A stretch of 64,000 bases of DNA from Rhodococcus sp. UNC23MFCrub1.1 (GTDB lineage Bacteria; Actinomycetota; Actinomycetes; Mycobacteriales; Mycobacteriaceae): NCBI RefSeq assembly GCF_000686025.1, contig NZ_JMLQ01000010.1, positions 1 to 64,000 on the forward strand, read 5' to 3'. Shown in pieces: positions 37,430 to 47,401 of the stretch. Positions within the stretch are counted from its first letter, which is position 1. Each line of letters starts with the position of its first letter. A program made the translations under genes and the position numbers. The notes below the pieces were generated by a model that made no database searches, had not been told where the DNA came from, and worked only from the letters and a program-made list of their open reading frames with translations.

Positions 37430-37597
37430 ATGGCCACCGAGCCCGCCGAGACCGACATCGCCGACGAAGAGATCGAGACCCTGTCCGACGAGACCGCCCG
37501 CATGGCACGTCGCGTCGTCGCCGCCTACGCAACAGACGCCGACGAGTGCCGCATGCTGCTGTCCATGCTGGGGATCAACCCGCCCGTCCGCGCCTGA
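37430..37597 (+). CDS. Small conserved-looking acidic protein upstream of otsA
   Basis: 55-residue protein beginning MATEPAETDIADEEIETL and continuing with a helix-forming ETARMARRVVAAYATDADECRMLLSMLGI. It has no motif that I recognise. The ATG at 37430 has CAGGAG about eight bases upstream, and codon use is typical of the neighbourhood, with GC-rich third positions. It precedes otsA by 119 bases on the same strand and may be co-transcribed with it. The function is unknown; an adaptor or regulatory role would be speculation. Confidence 0.6.
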   Translation: MATEPAETDIADEEIETLSDETARMARRVVAAYATDADECRMLLSMLGINPPVRA

Positions 37598-37716
37598 GCG
37601 CCGCTCGCTCCCGCACTCCGATTGGCGTTCGGCGAGTGGGGTAAGCACGTGCTGACACCGTCGCGGCAGGCTGCCGGCCTCACCGCGCGCCCCGACGTCG
37701 AGACAGAGGATCAGCA

Positions 37717-39192
37717 GTGACCGCATCAGGTTCGGACTTCGTCGTCGTCGCCAACAGGTTGCCTGTCGACCTCGACACGGCGCCCGACGGTTCCCGAGTC
37801 TGGAAGCGCAGCCCCGGTGGTCTCGTCACCGCGCTCGAGCCGATCCTGCGGAGCAACAACGGCGCCTGGGTCGGATGGGCCGGTGTCCCCGACGTCGACG
37901 TCGACCCGTTCGAGGACGACGGCCTCGAGCTGGTCCCGGTCCCGCTCTCGCAGCAGGAGGTCGCCGACTACTACGAGGGCTTCTCCAATGCCACCCTGTG
38001 GCCGCTCTACCACGACGTCATCGTCCGGCCCGTCTACGACCGGAGCTGGTGGGACGCCTACGTCGAGGTGAACCGACGCTTCGCCGAGGCCACGTCCAAG
38101 GCGGCCGCCGAGAACGCCACCGTGTGGATCCAGGACTACCAACTCCAGCTGGTCCCGAAGATGCTGCGCATGCTGCGCCCCGATCTGACGATCGGCTTCT
38201 TCCTGCACATCCCGTTCCCGCCCGTCGAGCTGTTCATGCAGATGCCGTGGCGCACCGAGATCGTCGAGGGTCTGCTGGGCGCGGATCTCATCGGCTTCCA
38301 TCTGCCCGGTGGCGCGCAGAACTTCCTCTACCTCGCACGGCGTCTCGCCGGCCAGCCGACCTCGCGCGGCAACATCGGAGTCCGCTCCAAACTCGGTGTG
38401 GTGCAGGTGGGTTTCCGGTCCGTGCGCGTGGGCGCCTTCCCCATCTCCATCGACTCGGGCGATCTCGACGAGAAGTCGCGGCGCAAGCCGGTGCGCGATC
38501 GTGCACGAGAGATGCGCGAAGAGCTGGGCAATCCGAAGACGATCATGTTGGGCGTCGACCGACTCGACTACACCAAGGGCATCGACGTCCGTCTCGAGGC
38601 GTTCCTGGAACTGCTGACCGAGGGCCGGGTGGATCCCGAGGACGTCGTGATGATCCAGCTGGCCACACCGAGCCGCGAGCGCGTCGAGAGCTACAAGCAG
38701 ATGCGCGGTGAGATCGAGGGCATGGTCGGGCGCATCAACGGCGAGTTCAGCCGCGTCGGGCATCCGGTGGTGCACTACCTGCACCGCCCCATTCCGCGCG
38801 AGGAGCTCATCGCCTACTACGTGGCCGCCGACGTCATGCTGGTGACGCCCATCCGCGACGGCATGAACCTCGTCGCCAAGGAGTACGTGGCGTGCCGCAG
38901 CGACCTGGGCGGTTCCCTCGTGCTCAGCGAGTTCACCGGCGCCGCAGCCGAACTGCGCCAGGCGTACCAGTGCAACCCGCACGACCTGAACAGCGTCAAG
39001 GACGCGATGATGGCCGCGATCGAGCAGACGCCGGAATCGGGCCGACGCCACATCCGGGCGATGCGGCGGCAGGTCCTCGCGCACGACGTCGATCGCTGGG
39101 CGCGGTCGTTCCTCGCCGCGCTGGGACGCACCGGCGACGAGGAGCCCAACCAGATGATCTCCAACCGGGACATCGGTCAGGCGACGATGTGA
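37717..39192 (+). CDS. otsA: Trehalose-6-phosphate synthase
   Basis: 491-residue GT20 glycosyltransferase that joins glucose from a nucleotide sugar to glucose-6-phosphate, giving trehalose-6-phosphate. In this group trehalose is both a stress solute and the carrier of mycolic acids. Visible are VVVANRLPV at the N-terminus, the [11 protein letters not shown] segment, [39 protein letters not shown] (donor and phosphate binding) and the late [13 protein letters not shown] and [10 protein letters not shown] motifs. It starts with a GTG at 37717, preceded by AGAGGA. The length is normal for actinobacterial OtsA. No otsB lies next to it. Confidence 0.96.
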   Translation: MTASGSDFVVVANRLPVDLDTAPDGSRVWKRSPGGLVTALEPILRSNNGAWVGWAGVPDVDVDPFEDDGLELVPVPLSQQEVADYYEGFSNATLWPLYHDVIVRPVYDRSWWDAYVEVNRRFAEATSKAAAENATVWIQDYQLQLVPKMLRMLRPDLTIGFFLHIPFPPVELFMQMPWRTEIVEGLLGADLIGFHLPGGAQNFLYLARRLAGQPTSRGNIGVRSKLGVVQVGFRSVRVGAFPISIDSGDLDEKSRRKPVRDRAREMREELGNPKTIMLGVDRLDYTKGIDVRLEAFLELLTEGRVDPEDVVMIQLATPSRERVESYKQMRGEIEGMVGRINGEFSRVGHPVVHYLHRPIPREELIAYYVAADVMLVTPIRDGMNLVAKEYVACRSDLGGSLVLSEFTGAAAELRQAYQCNPHDLNSVKDAMMAAIEQTPESGRRHIRAMRRQVLAHDVDRWARSFLAALGRTGDEEPNQMISNRDIGQATM

Positions 39193-39205
39193 TGCGCGAA
39201 GACCG

Positions 39206-39961
39206 GTGACCGTGGTCGAAGCGCAAGTGGTGCAGTGCCATCGGCTGCGCCGTGATCTCCTGATCGTCCGCCTCGTCGGCGAACTTGTTCCGTTCGCCGC
39301 GGGGCAGTCCGTCGCCGTGACGGTGCCCACCTCGCCGCACCTGCCTCGTCGGTACTCCCCCGCCCTACCCCCGTCGCGAGACGGCAAGTACGAGTTCCAC
39401 ATTCGCGAGGTACCGGCAGGCTGGGTCAGTCGCAGCATCGTCCGCGAGACCCGTGAGGGCGACATCTGGACTCTCGACGACCCGGCGGGCGACCTCCGTG
39501 TCGACGACACCGACGACGACGTCGTGATGGTCGCGGGCGGAACGGGTCTCGCACCGATGCGCGCACTGCTGCTGGGCCTGGCACGTCGGCCACGACCTCC
39601 GCGGGTGCGGCTCTACGTGGGAGGCAGGCACCCCCGCGATCTCTATGCCGCCGACATGCTGTCCCTGATGGCGCGATCAGCGCCATGGCTCACGGTGATC
39701 CCGGTGGTGGACGAGCCCGTGGACCCGCCGTACCGCGACGAGTTCTTCGATGCCGCCGAGGCCGTGCGGCTGCAGACGGCACCCGACTCCGGCTTCGCAC
39801 CTCACGAGTACCTCGTCGGACGCGTCGGAGAGGTGGTGGCGCGGCGCGGGCCGTACCTGTCGCAGCGCGTGCTGGTGTGCGGATCACCGGCGATGTCGAG
39901 CTTCACGACGCGTGCCCTGGTGACGACGGGAACCCCGGCGGAGAACATCCGCACGGGGTGA
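39206..39961 (+). CDS. FAD/NAD(P)-binding reductase, ferredoxin-reductase type
   Basis: 251-residue flavoprotein with the two-domain ferredoxin-NADP reductase fold. The FAD-binding barrel ends in RRYSPA (the RxYS flavin motif, near residue 50). The NAD(P) domain has the GGTGLAPM loop (near residue 112) and a late VLVCGSPAM strand. There is no attached iron-sulfur or globin domain, so an electron partner must be encoded elsewhere. It resembles the reductase half of flavohaemoglobins and of oxygenase reductases. The GTG start at 39206 lies 13 bases after otsA. It converges on hspR with only three bases between stops. Confidence 0.8.
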   Translation: MTVVEAQVVQCHRLRRDLLIVRLVGELVPFAAGQSVAVTVPTSPHLPRRYSPALPPSRDGKYEFHIREVPAGWVSRSIVRETREGDIWTLDDPAGDLRVDDTDDDVVMVAGGTGLAPMRALLLGLARRPRPPRVRLYVGGRHPRDLYAADMLSLMARSAPWLTVIPVVDEPVDPPYRDEFFDAAEAVRLQTAPDSGFAPHEYLVGRVGEVVARRGPYLSQRVLVCGSPAMSSFTTRALVTTGTPAENIRTG

Positions 39962-39964
39962 CGG

Positions 39965-40387
39965 TCAGGTCTGCTTCGGGTTGCGCGGTGTCCACACGAC
40001 GAGCGCGTTACTGCGTTGCACCGGAACGAGATCGCGTCGGTACCCGGCATGAACCTTGGCCAGCTCGGTCGCCATCTCGGTGACGCGGGCCTGCAGCGCC
40101 TCCACCTGATTGGTGAGTTCGATGATGCGCTTGATACCCGCCAGATTGACGCCCTCGTCCTGCGAGAGACGCTGCACCTCGCGAAGCAGCGCGACGTCGC
40201 GCGGAGAGTACCGTCGCCCACCGCCGGTGGTGCGGAACGGCGTCACCAGTCCTAGACGGTCGTAGGTGCGCAGTGTCTGGGCGTGCATGCCGGCGAGCTC
40301 GGCGGCGACGGAGATGACGAAGATCCGGGCATCCGGGTCCGCGCCTGCGTCGCGCGCATCCTGCGGATCGCTGGGCGTCCGAGTCAT
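39965..40387 (-). CDS. hspR: Heat-shock repressor HspR (MerR family)
   Basis: 140-residue MerR-type repressor. The helix-turn-helix starts at ISVAAELAGMHAQTLRTYDRLGLVTP and the wing contains GGGRRYSPRDVALLREVQRL, followed by a dimerisation coiled coil (QVEALQARVTEMATEL). HspR binds HAIR repeats and represses the dnaK operon; DnaK acts as its co-repressor. Two HAIR-like sites lie upstream of dnaK in this window. The gene is last in dnaK-grpE-dnaJ-hspR. The ATG at 40387 has GAGGAGAG upstream. Confidence 0.96.
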   Translation of the reverse strand: MTRTPSDPQDARDAGADPDARIFVISVAAELAGMHAQTLRTYDRLGLVTPFRTTGGGRRYSPRDVALLREVQRLSQDEGVNLAGIKRIIELTNQVEALQARVTEMATELAKVHAGYRRDLVPVQRSNALVVWTPRNPKQT

Positions 40388-40414
40388 CTCATCTCTCCTC
40401 TCGCATCAGAACCG

Positions 40415-41596
40415 TCAGGCTCCGGGCCACCCGGAGCGGGGATCGAAACCACTCGCCTTCTCCGCCGCAGCGTAGGCCTCGAGGGCATCGCGTGCCGCGT
40501 CGTCCAATTCGGACGGCACGGCCACCTTCACCGTGACCAACAGGTCACCGATCTTCGACTTCTTGGGAATGCCGCGACCCTTCACCCGGAAGGTGCGGCC
40601 GTCGACCGTTCCCGCCGGAACCTTCAGACCGACTCGGCCGTCGAGCGTCGGCACCGACAGCGTCGTGCCGAGCACCAGTTCGCTGTACGCGACGGGAACC
40701 GTGAGGGTGAGATCGTCACCCGTGCGGCCGAACACGGCGTCGCTCTTCACGTGCACGGTCACCAGCAGATCGCCGGCGGCAGCGCCGCGCAGACCGGCCT
40801 CGCCTCGGCCGGCCACTCGGACACGTTGCCCGTCACTGACACCGGCAGGAACCCGCACCGTCACCGACCGGGTGCGGTTCTGCACGCCGGTGCCGCGGCA
40901 GTCGGTGCAAGGATCGTCGATGATCGAGCCGGTGCCCCGGCAGTCGTCGCACGGCTCGCTGAAGCCGAACGCGCCCTGGTTACGGCTGACCACACCGGCA
41001 CCGTTGCACCGCGGGCAGACCCGCGGGCTCGTGCCGGGCTTCGCGCCGCTCCCGTGACAGGTGGTGCAGGACGACGGACTCGTGATGGACAGCGGGACAG
41101 ACGTTCCCACCGCCGCGTCACGGAAGTCGAGCGTCACCTCGGCCGCGAGATCACTCCCACGCCGGGGACGCGACGACGCGGCCTGGGTACGACCACCGGC
41201 CGCGCCACGGTTGAACAACCCGCCGAACAGATCACCGAGATCGGCTCCGCCACCGGCACCTCCGAAGAGGTCACCGACGTCGAACCCGCCGGCCGTACCC
41301 CCGCCGCCGAAGTTGGTTCCGCCGCCCGGCGAGAATCCGCCGCGTCCGAAACCACCACTGGCGAACAGTGATCGGGCCTCGTCGTACTCCTTGCGCTTCG
41401 CGGGGTCGGAGAGCACCGCATTGGCCTCGCTGACCGCCTTGAAGCGCTCCTCCGCTTTCGCGTCCCCCGGATTGGAGTCCGGATGGTTGTCGCGCGCGAG
41501 CTTGCGGTACGCCTTCTTGATCTCGTCCTGCGACGCGGAGGAGGAGACGCCCAGCTCCTTGTAGAAGTCCTTCTCTATCCACTCCCGTTGGCTCAC
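40415..41596 (-). CDS. dnaJ: Chaperone DnaJ
   Basis: 393-residue type I J-protein. The J domain has HPD in DNHPDSN (near residue 38). It is followed by a Gly/Phe-rich linker (residues about 75-150), four CxxCxGxG zinc motifs ([32 protein letters not shown], residues about 180-240) and the beta-rich client-binding C-terminus. It stimulates DnaK ATPase and delivers clients. The start is a GTG at 41596 with an AGGAGG-type ribosome site six bases upstream. It lies 43 bases after grpE in the same operon. Confidence 0.97.
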   Translation of the reverse strand: MSQREWIEKDFYKELGVSSSASQDEIKKAYRKLARDNHPDSNPGDAKAEERFKAVSEANAVLSDPAKRKEYDEARSLFASGGFGRGGFSPGGGTNFGGGGTAGGFDVGDLFGGAGGGADLGDLFGGLFNRGAAGGRTQAASSRPRRGSDLAAEVTLDFRDAAVGTSVPLSITSPSSCTTCHGSGAKPGTSPRVCPRCNGAGVVSRNQGAFGFSEPCDDCRGTGSIIDDPCTDCRGTGVQNRTRSVTVRVPAGVSDGQRVRVAGRGEAGLRGAAAGDLLVTVHVKSDAVFGRTGDDLTLTVPVAYSELVLGTTLSVPTLDGRVGLKVPAGTVDGRTFRVKGRGIPKKSKIGDLLVTVKVAVPSELDDAARDALEAYAAAEKASGFDPRSGWPGA

Positions 41597-41639
41597 CGGT
41601 CGCCTCCTCCTCTCACATCACATCTTCGTTGTGGTCGAA

Positions 41640-42248
41640 CTATGCCTGGTCGGATGCCGCGTCGGCGCCCGAACCGTCGACGACGGCGACCATGGCGGTG
41701 CGCAGAACTCGATCACGCACCTTGTACCCCTTGCGGAACACGCTGCCGACGACAGGATCGTTGCCGTCGCCCTCGTGCTGCACGGCCTCGTGCAGCGCAG
41801 GGTCGAACGCGTCGCCCTCGTCACCGAAGGCGACGAGACCCTGTGCGGTGATGACGGATTCGAGCTTGTCCGCCACCGACTTCAGCGGCCCCGTCTCGAG
41901 GTCACCGTGCTTGCGCGCCCGATCGAGATCGTCGAGCACACCCAGCAACTCGGCCAACACCGACGCCTTGGCGTTGTCGATGTCCACCTGCTTGTCCCGA
42001 GCGACGCGTCGCCGGTAGTTGGCGAACTCGGCGCTGAGGCGCTGCAGGTCGGCCGTCCGCTCGGACAGCTCGTCCTTCTCGGGCGCAGTCTCGGAATCCA
42101 CGGAACCCTCGGACATCTCTGCCTCGAGAACCTCTGCTTCGTCCTCCACGTCACCGGGCTGGGGCGCCGTGGCGGAGCCCGCGAGGGACTCCTCCACGGC
42201 GGGGTCGACGTCGGGTGCGTCTACCTTCCCGGTGTCCTCAGCACTCAC
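41640..42248 (-). CDS. grpE: Nucleotide exchange factor GrpE
   Basis: 202-residue exchange factor that releases ADP from DnaK. An acidic, low-complexity N-terminus (residues 1-65) leads into the long helix ([16 protein letters not shown]) and the C-terminal beta domain with [34 protein letters not shown]. The GTG at 42248 overlaps the dnaK stop by four bases, so translation is coupled. Confidence 0.96.
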   Translation of the reverse strand: MSAEDTGKVDAPDVDPAVEESLAGSATAPQPGDVEDEAEVLEAEMSEGSVDSETAPEKDELSERTADLQRLSAEFANYRRRVARDKQVDIDNAKASVLAELLGVLDDLDRARKHGDLETGPLKSVADKLESVITAQGLVAFGDEGDAFDPALHEAVQHEGDGNDPVVGSVFRKGYKVRDRVLRTAMVAVVDGSGADAASDQA

Positions 42249-44089
42249 TTCTTGTCCGTGTCGACCGGCTCGTCCACGACCTCGGCGTCGACGACATCGT
42301 CGCTACCGTCGGTCGGGGCTGCGCCGTCGGCACCTGCTCCGTCGGCTGCTGCCGACTCGTACAGTGCCTGACCCAGAGCCTGCGACTCCGTGCTCAGCTT
42401 CTCCACCGCTGCCTTGATGGCGGCGATGTCGGTGCCGTTCAAGGCAGTGCGAGCCTCCGCGATGGCCGACTCGACCTTTTCCTTGGTCTCCGCAGGAACC
42501 TTGTCCTCGTTGTCCTTGACGAACTTCTCCGTCTGGTAGACGAGCGACTCGGCCTGGTTGCGGGTCTCGGCCTCCTCGCGACGGGTCTTGTCCTCCTCGG
42601 CGTGAGCCTCGGCGTCCTTGACCATGCGCTCGATCTCCTCCTTGGAGAGGCCGGAGCCCTCCTGGATCTTGATCGTGTTCTCCTTGCCGGTGCCCTTGTC
42701 CTTCGCCGTCACGTGCACGATGCCGTTGGCGTCGATGTCGAACGTGACCTCGATCTGGGGCACACCGCGCGGTGCGGGAGGCAGCTCCGTCAGCTCGAAC
42801 GAGCCGAGAAGCTTGTTGTGCGACGCGATCTCGCGCTCACCCTGGAAGACCTGGATCTGCACCGACGGCTGATTGTCGTCCGCCGTGGTGAAGGTCTCGG
42901 ACCGCTTGGTGGGGATGGTGGTGTTGCGCTCGATGAGCTTGGTCATCACGCCACCCTTGGTCTCGATGCCGAGGGACAGCGGCGTGACGTCGAGGAGCAG
43001 AACGTCCTTGACCTCACCCTTGAGCACACCGGCCTGCAGTGCGGCGCCGACGGCCACGACCTCGTCCGGGTTGACGCCCTTGTTGGGCTCGCGTCCACCG
43101 GAGAGCTCCTTGACCAGCTCGGAGACTGCCGGCATACGGGTGGAGCCACCGACGAGCACGACGTGGTCGATGTCCTTGACCGCGATGCCCGAGTCCTTGA
43201 CCACGGCCTGGAACGGCGCGCGGGTGCGGTCGAGCAGGTCGGCGGTGATCTTCTGGAACTCGGAGCGGCTGAGCTGCTCGTCGAGGAAGAGCGGGTTCTT
43301 GTCCGAGTCCACCGTGATGTACGGCAGGTTGATGGACGTGCTCTGACTCGAGGACAGCTCGATCTTGGCCTTCTCCGCAGCCTCACGCAGGCGCTGGAGA
43401 GCCATCTTGTCCTTGGTCAGATCTATGCCGTTCTGAGCCTTGAACTTGTCGACGAGCCAGGTGACGATGCGCTCGTCCCAGTCGTCGCCACCGAGGTGGT
43501 TGTCGCCGGACGTGGCGCGGACCTCGACGACACCGTCGCCGATCTCGAGCAGGGACACGTCGAACGTGCCGCCACCGAGGTCGAACACGAGAATGGTCTG
43601 TTCCTTCTCGCCCTTGTCCAGGCCGTACGCCAGAGCGGCGGCGGTGGGCTCGTTGACGATGCGCAGGACGTTGAGGCCGGCGATCTGGCCGGCTTCCTTC
43701 GTGGCCTGACGCTGTGCGTCCTCGAAGTACGCGGGCACCGTGATGACCGCGTCGGTGATCTCTTCGCCCAGGTACGCCTCGGCGTCACGCTTGAGCTTCA
43801 TGAGCGTGCGCGCGCTGATCTCCTGCGACGTGTACTTCTTGTCGTCGATGCCGACGGTCCAGTCAGTGCCGATGTGGCGCTTGACGGAGCGAATGGTCCG
43901 GTCAACGTTCGTGACGGCCTGGTTCTTCGCGGACTGGCCGACGAGAACCTCTCCGTTCTTGGCGAACGCGACGATGGACGGGGTGGTGCGTGCACCCTCG
44001 GAGTTGGCCACCACGACCGGTTCGCCGCCCTCCAGGACGGACACGACCGAGTTGGTGGTCCCGAGGTCGATTCCGACCGCACGAGCCAT
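42245..44089 (-). CDS. dnaK: Chaperone DnaK (Hsp70)
   Basis: 614-residue Hsp70. The ATPase domain has [11 protein letters not shown] at the N-terminus, [10 protein letters not shown] (near residue 172) and [12 protein letters not shown] (near 310). The interdomain linker is [19 protein letters not shown], followed by a complete substrate-binding domain and a charged lid ending in an acidic tail (VDTDKK). A GGAGG ribosome site lies eight bases before the ATG. It heads dnaK-grpE-dnaJ-hspR, with HspR sites upstream. It is quite distinct from the short Hsp70-like proteins encoded at 59843 and 63615, which lack the substrate-binding domain or are incomplete here. Confidence 0.98.
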   Translation of the reverse strand: MARAVGIDLGTTNSVVSVLEGGEPVVVANSEGARTTPSIVAFAKNGEVLVGQSAKNQAVTNVDRTIRSVKRHIGTDWTVGIDDKKYTSQEISARTLMKLKRDAEAYLGEEITDAVITVPAYFEDAQRQATKEAGQIAGLNVLRIVNEPTAAALAYGLDKGEKEQTILVFDLGGGTFDVSLLEIGDGVVEVRATSGDNHLGGDDWDERIVTWLVDKFKAQNGIDLTKDKMALQRLREAAEKAKIELSSSQSTSINLPYITVDSDKNPLFLDEQLSRSEFQKITADLLDRTRAPFQAVVKDSGIAVKDIDHVVLVGGSTRMPAVSELVKELSGGREPNKGVNPDEVVAVGAALQAGVLKGEVKDVLLLDVTPLSLGIETKGGVMTKLIERNTTIPTKRSETFTTADDNQPSVQIQVFQGEREIASHNKLLGSFELTELPPAPRGVPQIEVTFDIDANGIVHVTAKDKGTGKENTIKIQEGSGLSKEEIERMVKDAEAHAEEDKTRREEAETRNQAESLVYQTEKFVKDNEDKVPAETKEKVESAIAEARTALNGTDIAAIKAAVEKLSTESQALGQALYESAAADGAGADGAAPTDGSDDVVDAEVVDEPVDTDKK

Positions 44090-44134
44090 GTGAAGACCTC
44101 CTGATAGATGCTGCTGTGATCGTTCGAGCGTCTG

Positions 44135-44155
44135 CCTGAGCGAACTGCGCTCAAG
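44135..44155. promoter_or_regulatory. HAIR-like element (HspR operator), proximal
   Basis: CCTGAGC, seven bases, GCTCAAG: close to the HAIR consensus CTTGAGT-N7-ACTCAAG, 46 bases upstream of the dnaK start. Confidence 0.7.
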
Positions 44156-44189
44156 TCTGCCTGCCGGATTCTCGCTCCGTCAAGTCGTA

Positions 44190-44210
44190 CTTGAGTGACC
44201 CACGCTCAAT
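44190..44210. promoter_or_regulatory. HAIR-like element (HspR operator), distal
   Basis: CTTGAGT, seven bases, GCTCAAT: a perfect left half and a 5/7 right half of the HAIR consensus, 101 bases upstream of dnaK. Its centre is 55 bases from that of the proximal copy. Confidence 0.75.
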
Positions 44211-44271
44211 GGCAGTCGTACGGCTCAACGGAGGGGTGTGCGAGTTTGTTCCCGGAGTGGTCGGCCGGCTG

Positions 44272-44344
44272 TGGTCCGCGCGTCTGGACCCACCCGATCG
44301 CGAGGCTTTCTGCGGATCGGCAGCATTCGACGCGAAAATGTGGC
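44272..44344. repeat. 73-bp direct repeat, copy 1
   Basis: Matches the copy at 44435-44507 at 64 of 73 positions with no gaps. It contains several short palindromes (CGATCG, TCGCGA), with TCGCG near one side and CGCGA near the other. It is non-coding on both strands as far as I can see. Confidence 0.75.
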
Positions 44345-44434
44345 AAAACCTGCACTCGGCCGTGCCTCAGCATCCACAGGTCGACCGGATCGACGGGATC
44401 CCGCCTCCGGCAGCGAGTTGAGGGCACTCACGCA

Positions 44435-44507
44435 TGGTCGGCGCGTGTGAACCCACCCGATCGCGAGGCTTTCTGCAGATCCGCGGAATTCGACGCGAGA
44501 GTGTGGC
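44435..44507. repeat. 73-bp direct repeat, copy 2
   Basis: Second copy of the repeat at 44272-44344, in the same orientation and 163 bases further on. It ends 34 bases before the ABC ATPase start and so lies in that gene's promoter region. It contains CTGCAG, CCGCGG and GAATTC palindromes in a row. Confidence 0.75.
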
Positions 44508-44541
44508 TGAGCACGCGCGTCCGACGGTTAGGGTCCACGGC

Positions 44542-45399
44542 ATGTCACCGGTTCCCGGCACGACCCTGACGGCCCGAGGTCTCACCCGCACGTTCGGACG
44601 CCACACAGCAGTCGCCCACGCCGACGTCACTCTGACCCCCGGCAGGGCGACCGGGCTGGTCGGACCCAACGGCGCCGGAAAGACGACGCTGCTGCTGATG
44701 CTCGCCGGCCTCCTGGCTCCCGACTCCGGGACCCTCGAGCTGGACGGGTCTTCGGTCGAGACGGTCGCACTCCGGCGGGCCGTGGGGTGGATGCCGGACG
44801 TCTTCGGCACCTGGGACAGCCTCACGGCGACCGAGATCCTGTCCACGTTCGGACGGCTGCACGGGCTGTCGTCGAAGGACGCCCGTGCCCGCGCCGCCGA
44901 ACTGCTGCAGCAGGTCCACCTCGACGATCGCGCCGACCGACCCGCGCACGAGTTGTCCCGCGGCCAGAAGCAGCGGCTCGGGTTCGCCCGCGCTCTGGTC
45001 CACCGACCGCGCATCCTGCTGCTCGACGAGCCGGCGTCCGGCATGGATCCGCGCTCGCGAGTCGAACTGCGCGACGAGGTCCGCCGGCTCGCCGACAACG
45101 GATGCGCAGTGCTGGTGTCGAGCCACATCCTCACCGAACTGTCGGAGATGGTGGACGACGTGCTCGTGATGACGGACGGGCGCACGCGGGAGTCGGCACC
45201 CGCCACCGAACGATCGTGGCGACTACGCGCGGTGGGCCGGCCTGTTTCGTCGGCCGACATCCTGCGCTTCCCCGACGAGGAGGCCGCGGCGCGACACCTG
45301 CGCACGGTCGTCGACTCGGGAGTGCTCGTCGCCGAGTTCGCCCGCGTCGACTCGGAACTCGAGGACGCGTACCTCGCCCTCGACGCGGACAGGACATGA
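44542..45399 (+). CDS. ABC transporter ATP-binding protein
   Basis: 285-residue ATPase of an ABC-2 type exporter. Walker A is GPNGAGKTT (near residue 40), the signature LSRGQKQR (near 138), Walker B ILLLDEPASGMD (near 158), and SSHILTE is the switch-His region. An open frame reaches back to 44434 through repeat copy 2, but the ATG at 44542 gives the normal start of the family. A TAGGGT -10-like box seven bases before the ATG hints at a leaderless mRNA. The permease starts one base after the stop. The exported substrate is unknown. Confidence 0.9.
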   Translation: MSPVPGTTLTARGLTRTFGRHTAVAHADVTLTPGRATGLVGPNGAGKTTLLLMLAGLLAPDSGTLELDGSSVETVALRRAVGWMPDVFGTWDSLTATEILSTFGRLHGLSSKDARARAAELLQQVHLDDRADRPAHELSRGQKQRLGFARALVHRPRILLLDEPASGMDPRSRVELRDEVRRLADNGCAVLVSSHILTELSEMVDDVLVMTDGRTRESAPATERSWRLRAVGRPVSSADILRFPDEEAAARHLRTVVDSGVLVAEFARVDSELEDAYLALDADRT

Positions 45400-45400
45400 C

Positions 45401-46528
45401 ATGGCGGCACGGATGAGCAGCTGGTCGTCGGTGGTCGGCGTACTGATCGGCCTCGAACTCCGGCAGCGACTGCGCACCACGCGGTGGCGCGTCACCCTGG
45501 CCGTCACGTTCACGGTCATGTCGCTGGCCGTGTTCGGGTCGATGTATCTGGCACTGTCGGTGGACGAGGCCGATGCGAACTACGACGGCTGGGCGCGCAA
45601 TCTCTACGCGGTCGTACTGGGAGTCGAGCTGTTCCTCGGCGTGGTCCTCGCCCCCACCCTCACGGCGACGTCGATCAACGGTGACCGCAAGGACGCGACG
45701 CTCGCCGTGGTGCAGGCGACGCCGATCAGCCACTGGCAGTTGGCCGTCGGCAAACTTCTCGGGTCGTGGGTGTCCTGCCTTGCCCTCGTCGCCGTGGCGT
45801 CGCCGTACCTGGTGTGGGGCATCGTCGCCGCGCCCTACGGCATCGGCACCTCGGTGCTGGGCGTGATCGTTCTCTGCGTGATTTTTCTGTGCTACTGCGG
45901 GATCGGGCTGGGGTACTCGGCCCTGACCGCTCGGCCGGCAGGTTCGGCCGTCCTGACGCAGGCCACCGTGTTCTTCCTCGTGCTGGGCCTCCCGGCGCTG
46001 TTCGGCCTGCTCTACTCGACCACGGCGGAGGACCACGAGGTGGTGGGCGCCGAGTACACGTACGTGGACGATTCGTTCGACACCGTTCCGGACTGTCGCG
46101 ACGTGGCCACGGTGCGCTCCTACGAGCACACCGAGCGTATCTGGTGGCTGTTGGCGCCCAACCCGTTTCTCATTCTCCCGGATGTGGTGGCCCCACATGA
46201 CAATCCGAGCGTACGTGTCTGGACGTCGGACGAGCGGCCACCCGATCCCAGCGTGGCGCGCCCGATAGCCGAGACGCTCTCGACGGCGCGCACGGGCCCG
46301 TACCTGACGGAGCCGACCTGCGCGGACACCGTGTCGACCTACCGCGTGAGCGCCTCGAACCGCAGCTTCTACGACGAGCAGGTCGCGTTCGAATCCGGAA
46401 AGATCGGCGACAGTTGGTACCTCGGGCTGGCCGTCAATGTCATCCTGGGAGCTCTCGGACTCACGGTCGCCGCGCGCCGACTCCGCGTTCCGGCCCGCAC
46501 CTTGCCGAGGGGCGTACGGATCGCCTGA
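45401..46528 (+). CDS. ABC-2 type permease
   Basis: 375-residue membrane partner of the ATPase encoded immediately upstream. About six helices are visible: residues 27-50, 65-90, 115-140, 143-165, 180-200 and a last one near 345-365. A long hydrophilic segment (about 205-340) lies before the last helix and contains two Cys (VPDCRD and EPTCAD) that could form an extracytoplasmic disulfide. EATP-type coupling is suggested by the GDRKDATLAVVQATPIS segment between helices 2 and 3, typical of ABC-2 permeases. The substrate cannot be predicted. The last codons are six bases from the end of a convergent SDR gene. Confidence 0.85.
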   Translation: MAARMSSWSSVVGVLIGLELRQRLRTTRWRVTLAVTFTVMSLAVFGSMYLALSVDEADANYDGWARNLYAVVLGVELFLGVVLAPTLTATSINGDRKDATLAVVQATPISHWQLAVGKLLGSWVSCLALVAVASPYLVWGIVAAPYGIGTSVLGVIVLCVIFLCYCGIGLGYSALTARPAGSAVLTQATVFFLVLGLPALFGLLYSTTAEDHEVVGAEYTYVDDSFDTVPDCRDVATVRSYEHTERIWWLLAPNPFLILPDVVAPHDNPSVRVWTSDERPPDPSVARPIAETLSTARTGPYLTEPTCADTVSTYRVSASNRSFYDEQVAFESGKIGDSWYLGLAVNVILGALGLTVAARRLRVPARTLPRGVRIA

Positions 46529-46533
46529 GGCGC

Positions 46534-47250
46534 TCAGCTCAGCCGTCCACCCCCGTCGACGTGGAGGGTGGTTCCGGTGACGAAGCCGTTGGTGAGCGCG
46601 AGAAGTACTGCGGCCGAGACGTCGTCGGGTCGACCCACTCGCCGAGCGGGGTTCTTGGCAGCCGTCGCGTCGAACATCGCCTGCTTGCCGTCCCCCATGC
46701 CGTCCCACGCACCCGAGTCGACGATGCCGGGCGAGACGGCGTTGACCCGCAACGGTGCCAGTTCGACGGCCAACGCTTCCGCGAGGAATGCGACAGCACC
46801 GTTGGTCGTGGCCATGACGGCGAGGCCCGGCGCCGGCTTCCATGCGGCGACACCGGAGAAGAACACGAACGAGCCGCCGTCCCGCAGCGTGGGCGCGAAG
46901 TGCTTGGCCAGCAGGATCGGTCCGACGACCTTGGCTGCGAACGCGCGCTCGACGGCGGCGCGGTCGAGGTCTGCGACCGGGCCGTTGGCGTGGTTCGCCG
47001 CGAGCGACACGACGTGATCGAGAGGTCCGAGCGTGGTGACGGCGGCGGCGATGGACGATTCGTCGTCGAGGTCGAGGTGCACCGCCGATGCGCCCGAGCC
47101 GAGCTCGGCGACAGTGTCGGCCAGGGCCTCCGGGCGTCGACTGCCGAGGACGACTTCCGCGCCGGCGGCGAGCGCGTCCTTGGCAATGCGCCGCGCGATG
47201 CCCGACGAGCCGCCGACGAGAAGGATGCGGGTGTTCTGCAGGGTGCTCAT
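46534..47250 (-). CDS. SDR-family protein lacking the YxxxK catalytic pair
   Basis: 238-residue short-chain dehydrogenase fold. It has the cofactor loop GGSSGIAR (near residue 13), LDLDDESS, a diverged NNAG-equivalent (AANHANG), FFSGVAA in the catalytic Ser region and a C-terminal VDGGGRLS. At the place where YxxxK is expected the sequence is MATTN, so both Tyr and Lys are replaced. It may bind NAD(P) without classical SDR catalysis, or use another mechanism; related atypical SDRs are known. The ATG at 47250 has GGAAGGG about nine bases upstream. It converges with the ABC permease gene. Confidence 0.85.
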   Translation of the reverse strand: MSTLQNTRILLVGGSSGIARRIAKDALAAGAEVVLGSRRPEALADTVAELGSGASAVHLDLDDESSIAAAVTTLGPLDHVVSLAANHANGPVADLDRAAVERAFAAKVVGPILLAKHFAPTLRDGGSFVFFSGVAAWKPAPGLAVMATTNGAVAFLAEALAVELAPLRVNAVSPGIVDSGAWDGMGDGKQAMFDATAAKNPARRVGRPDDVSAAVLLALTNGFVTGTTLHVDGGGRLS

Positions 47251-47401
47251 GACGGTGTGTCCCTTCCGCGGCCCCGTCTCTCGCGGCCACGGAAGGTTCA
47301 GCGCACCGGGCCCGCAGCATCATCCCGTCGCGCTATCGATAGTTTCGCGACTTGCCATCCATACTCTCTATGACAACAGCGTGGCGGCATAATCGACCAG
47401 C

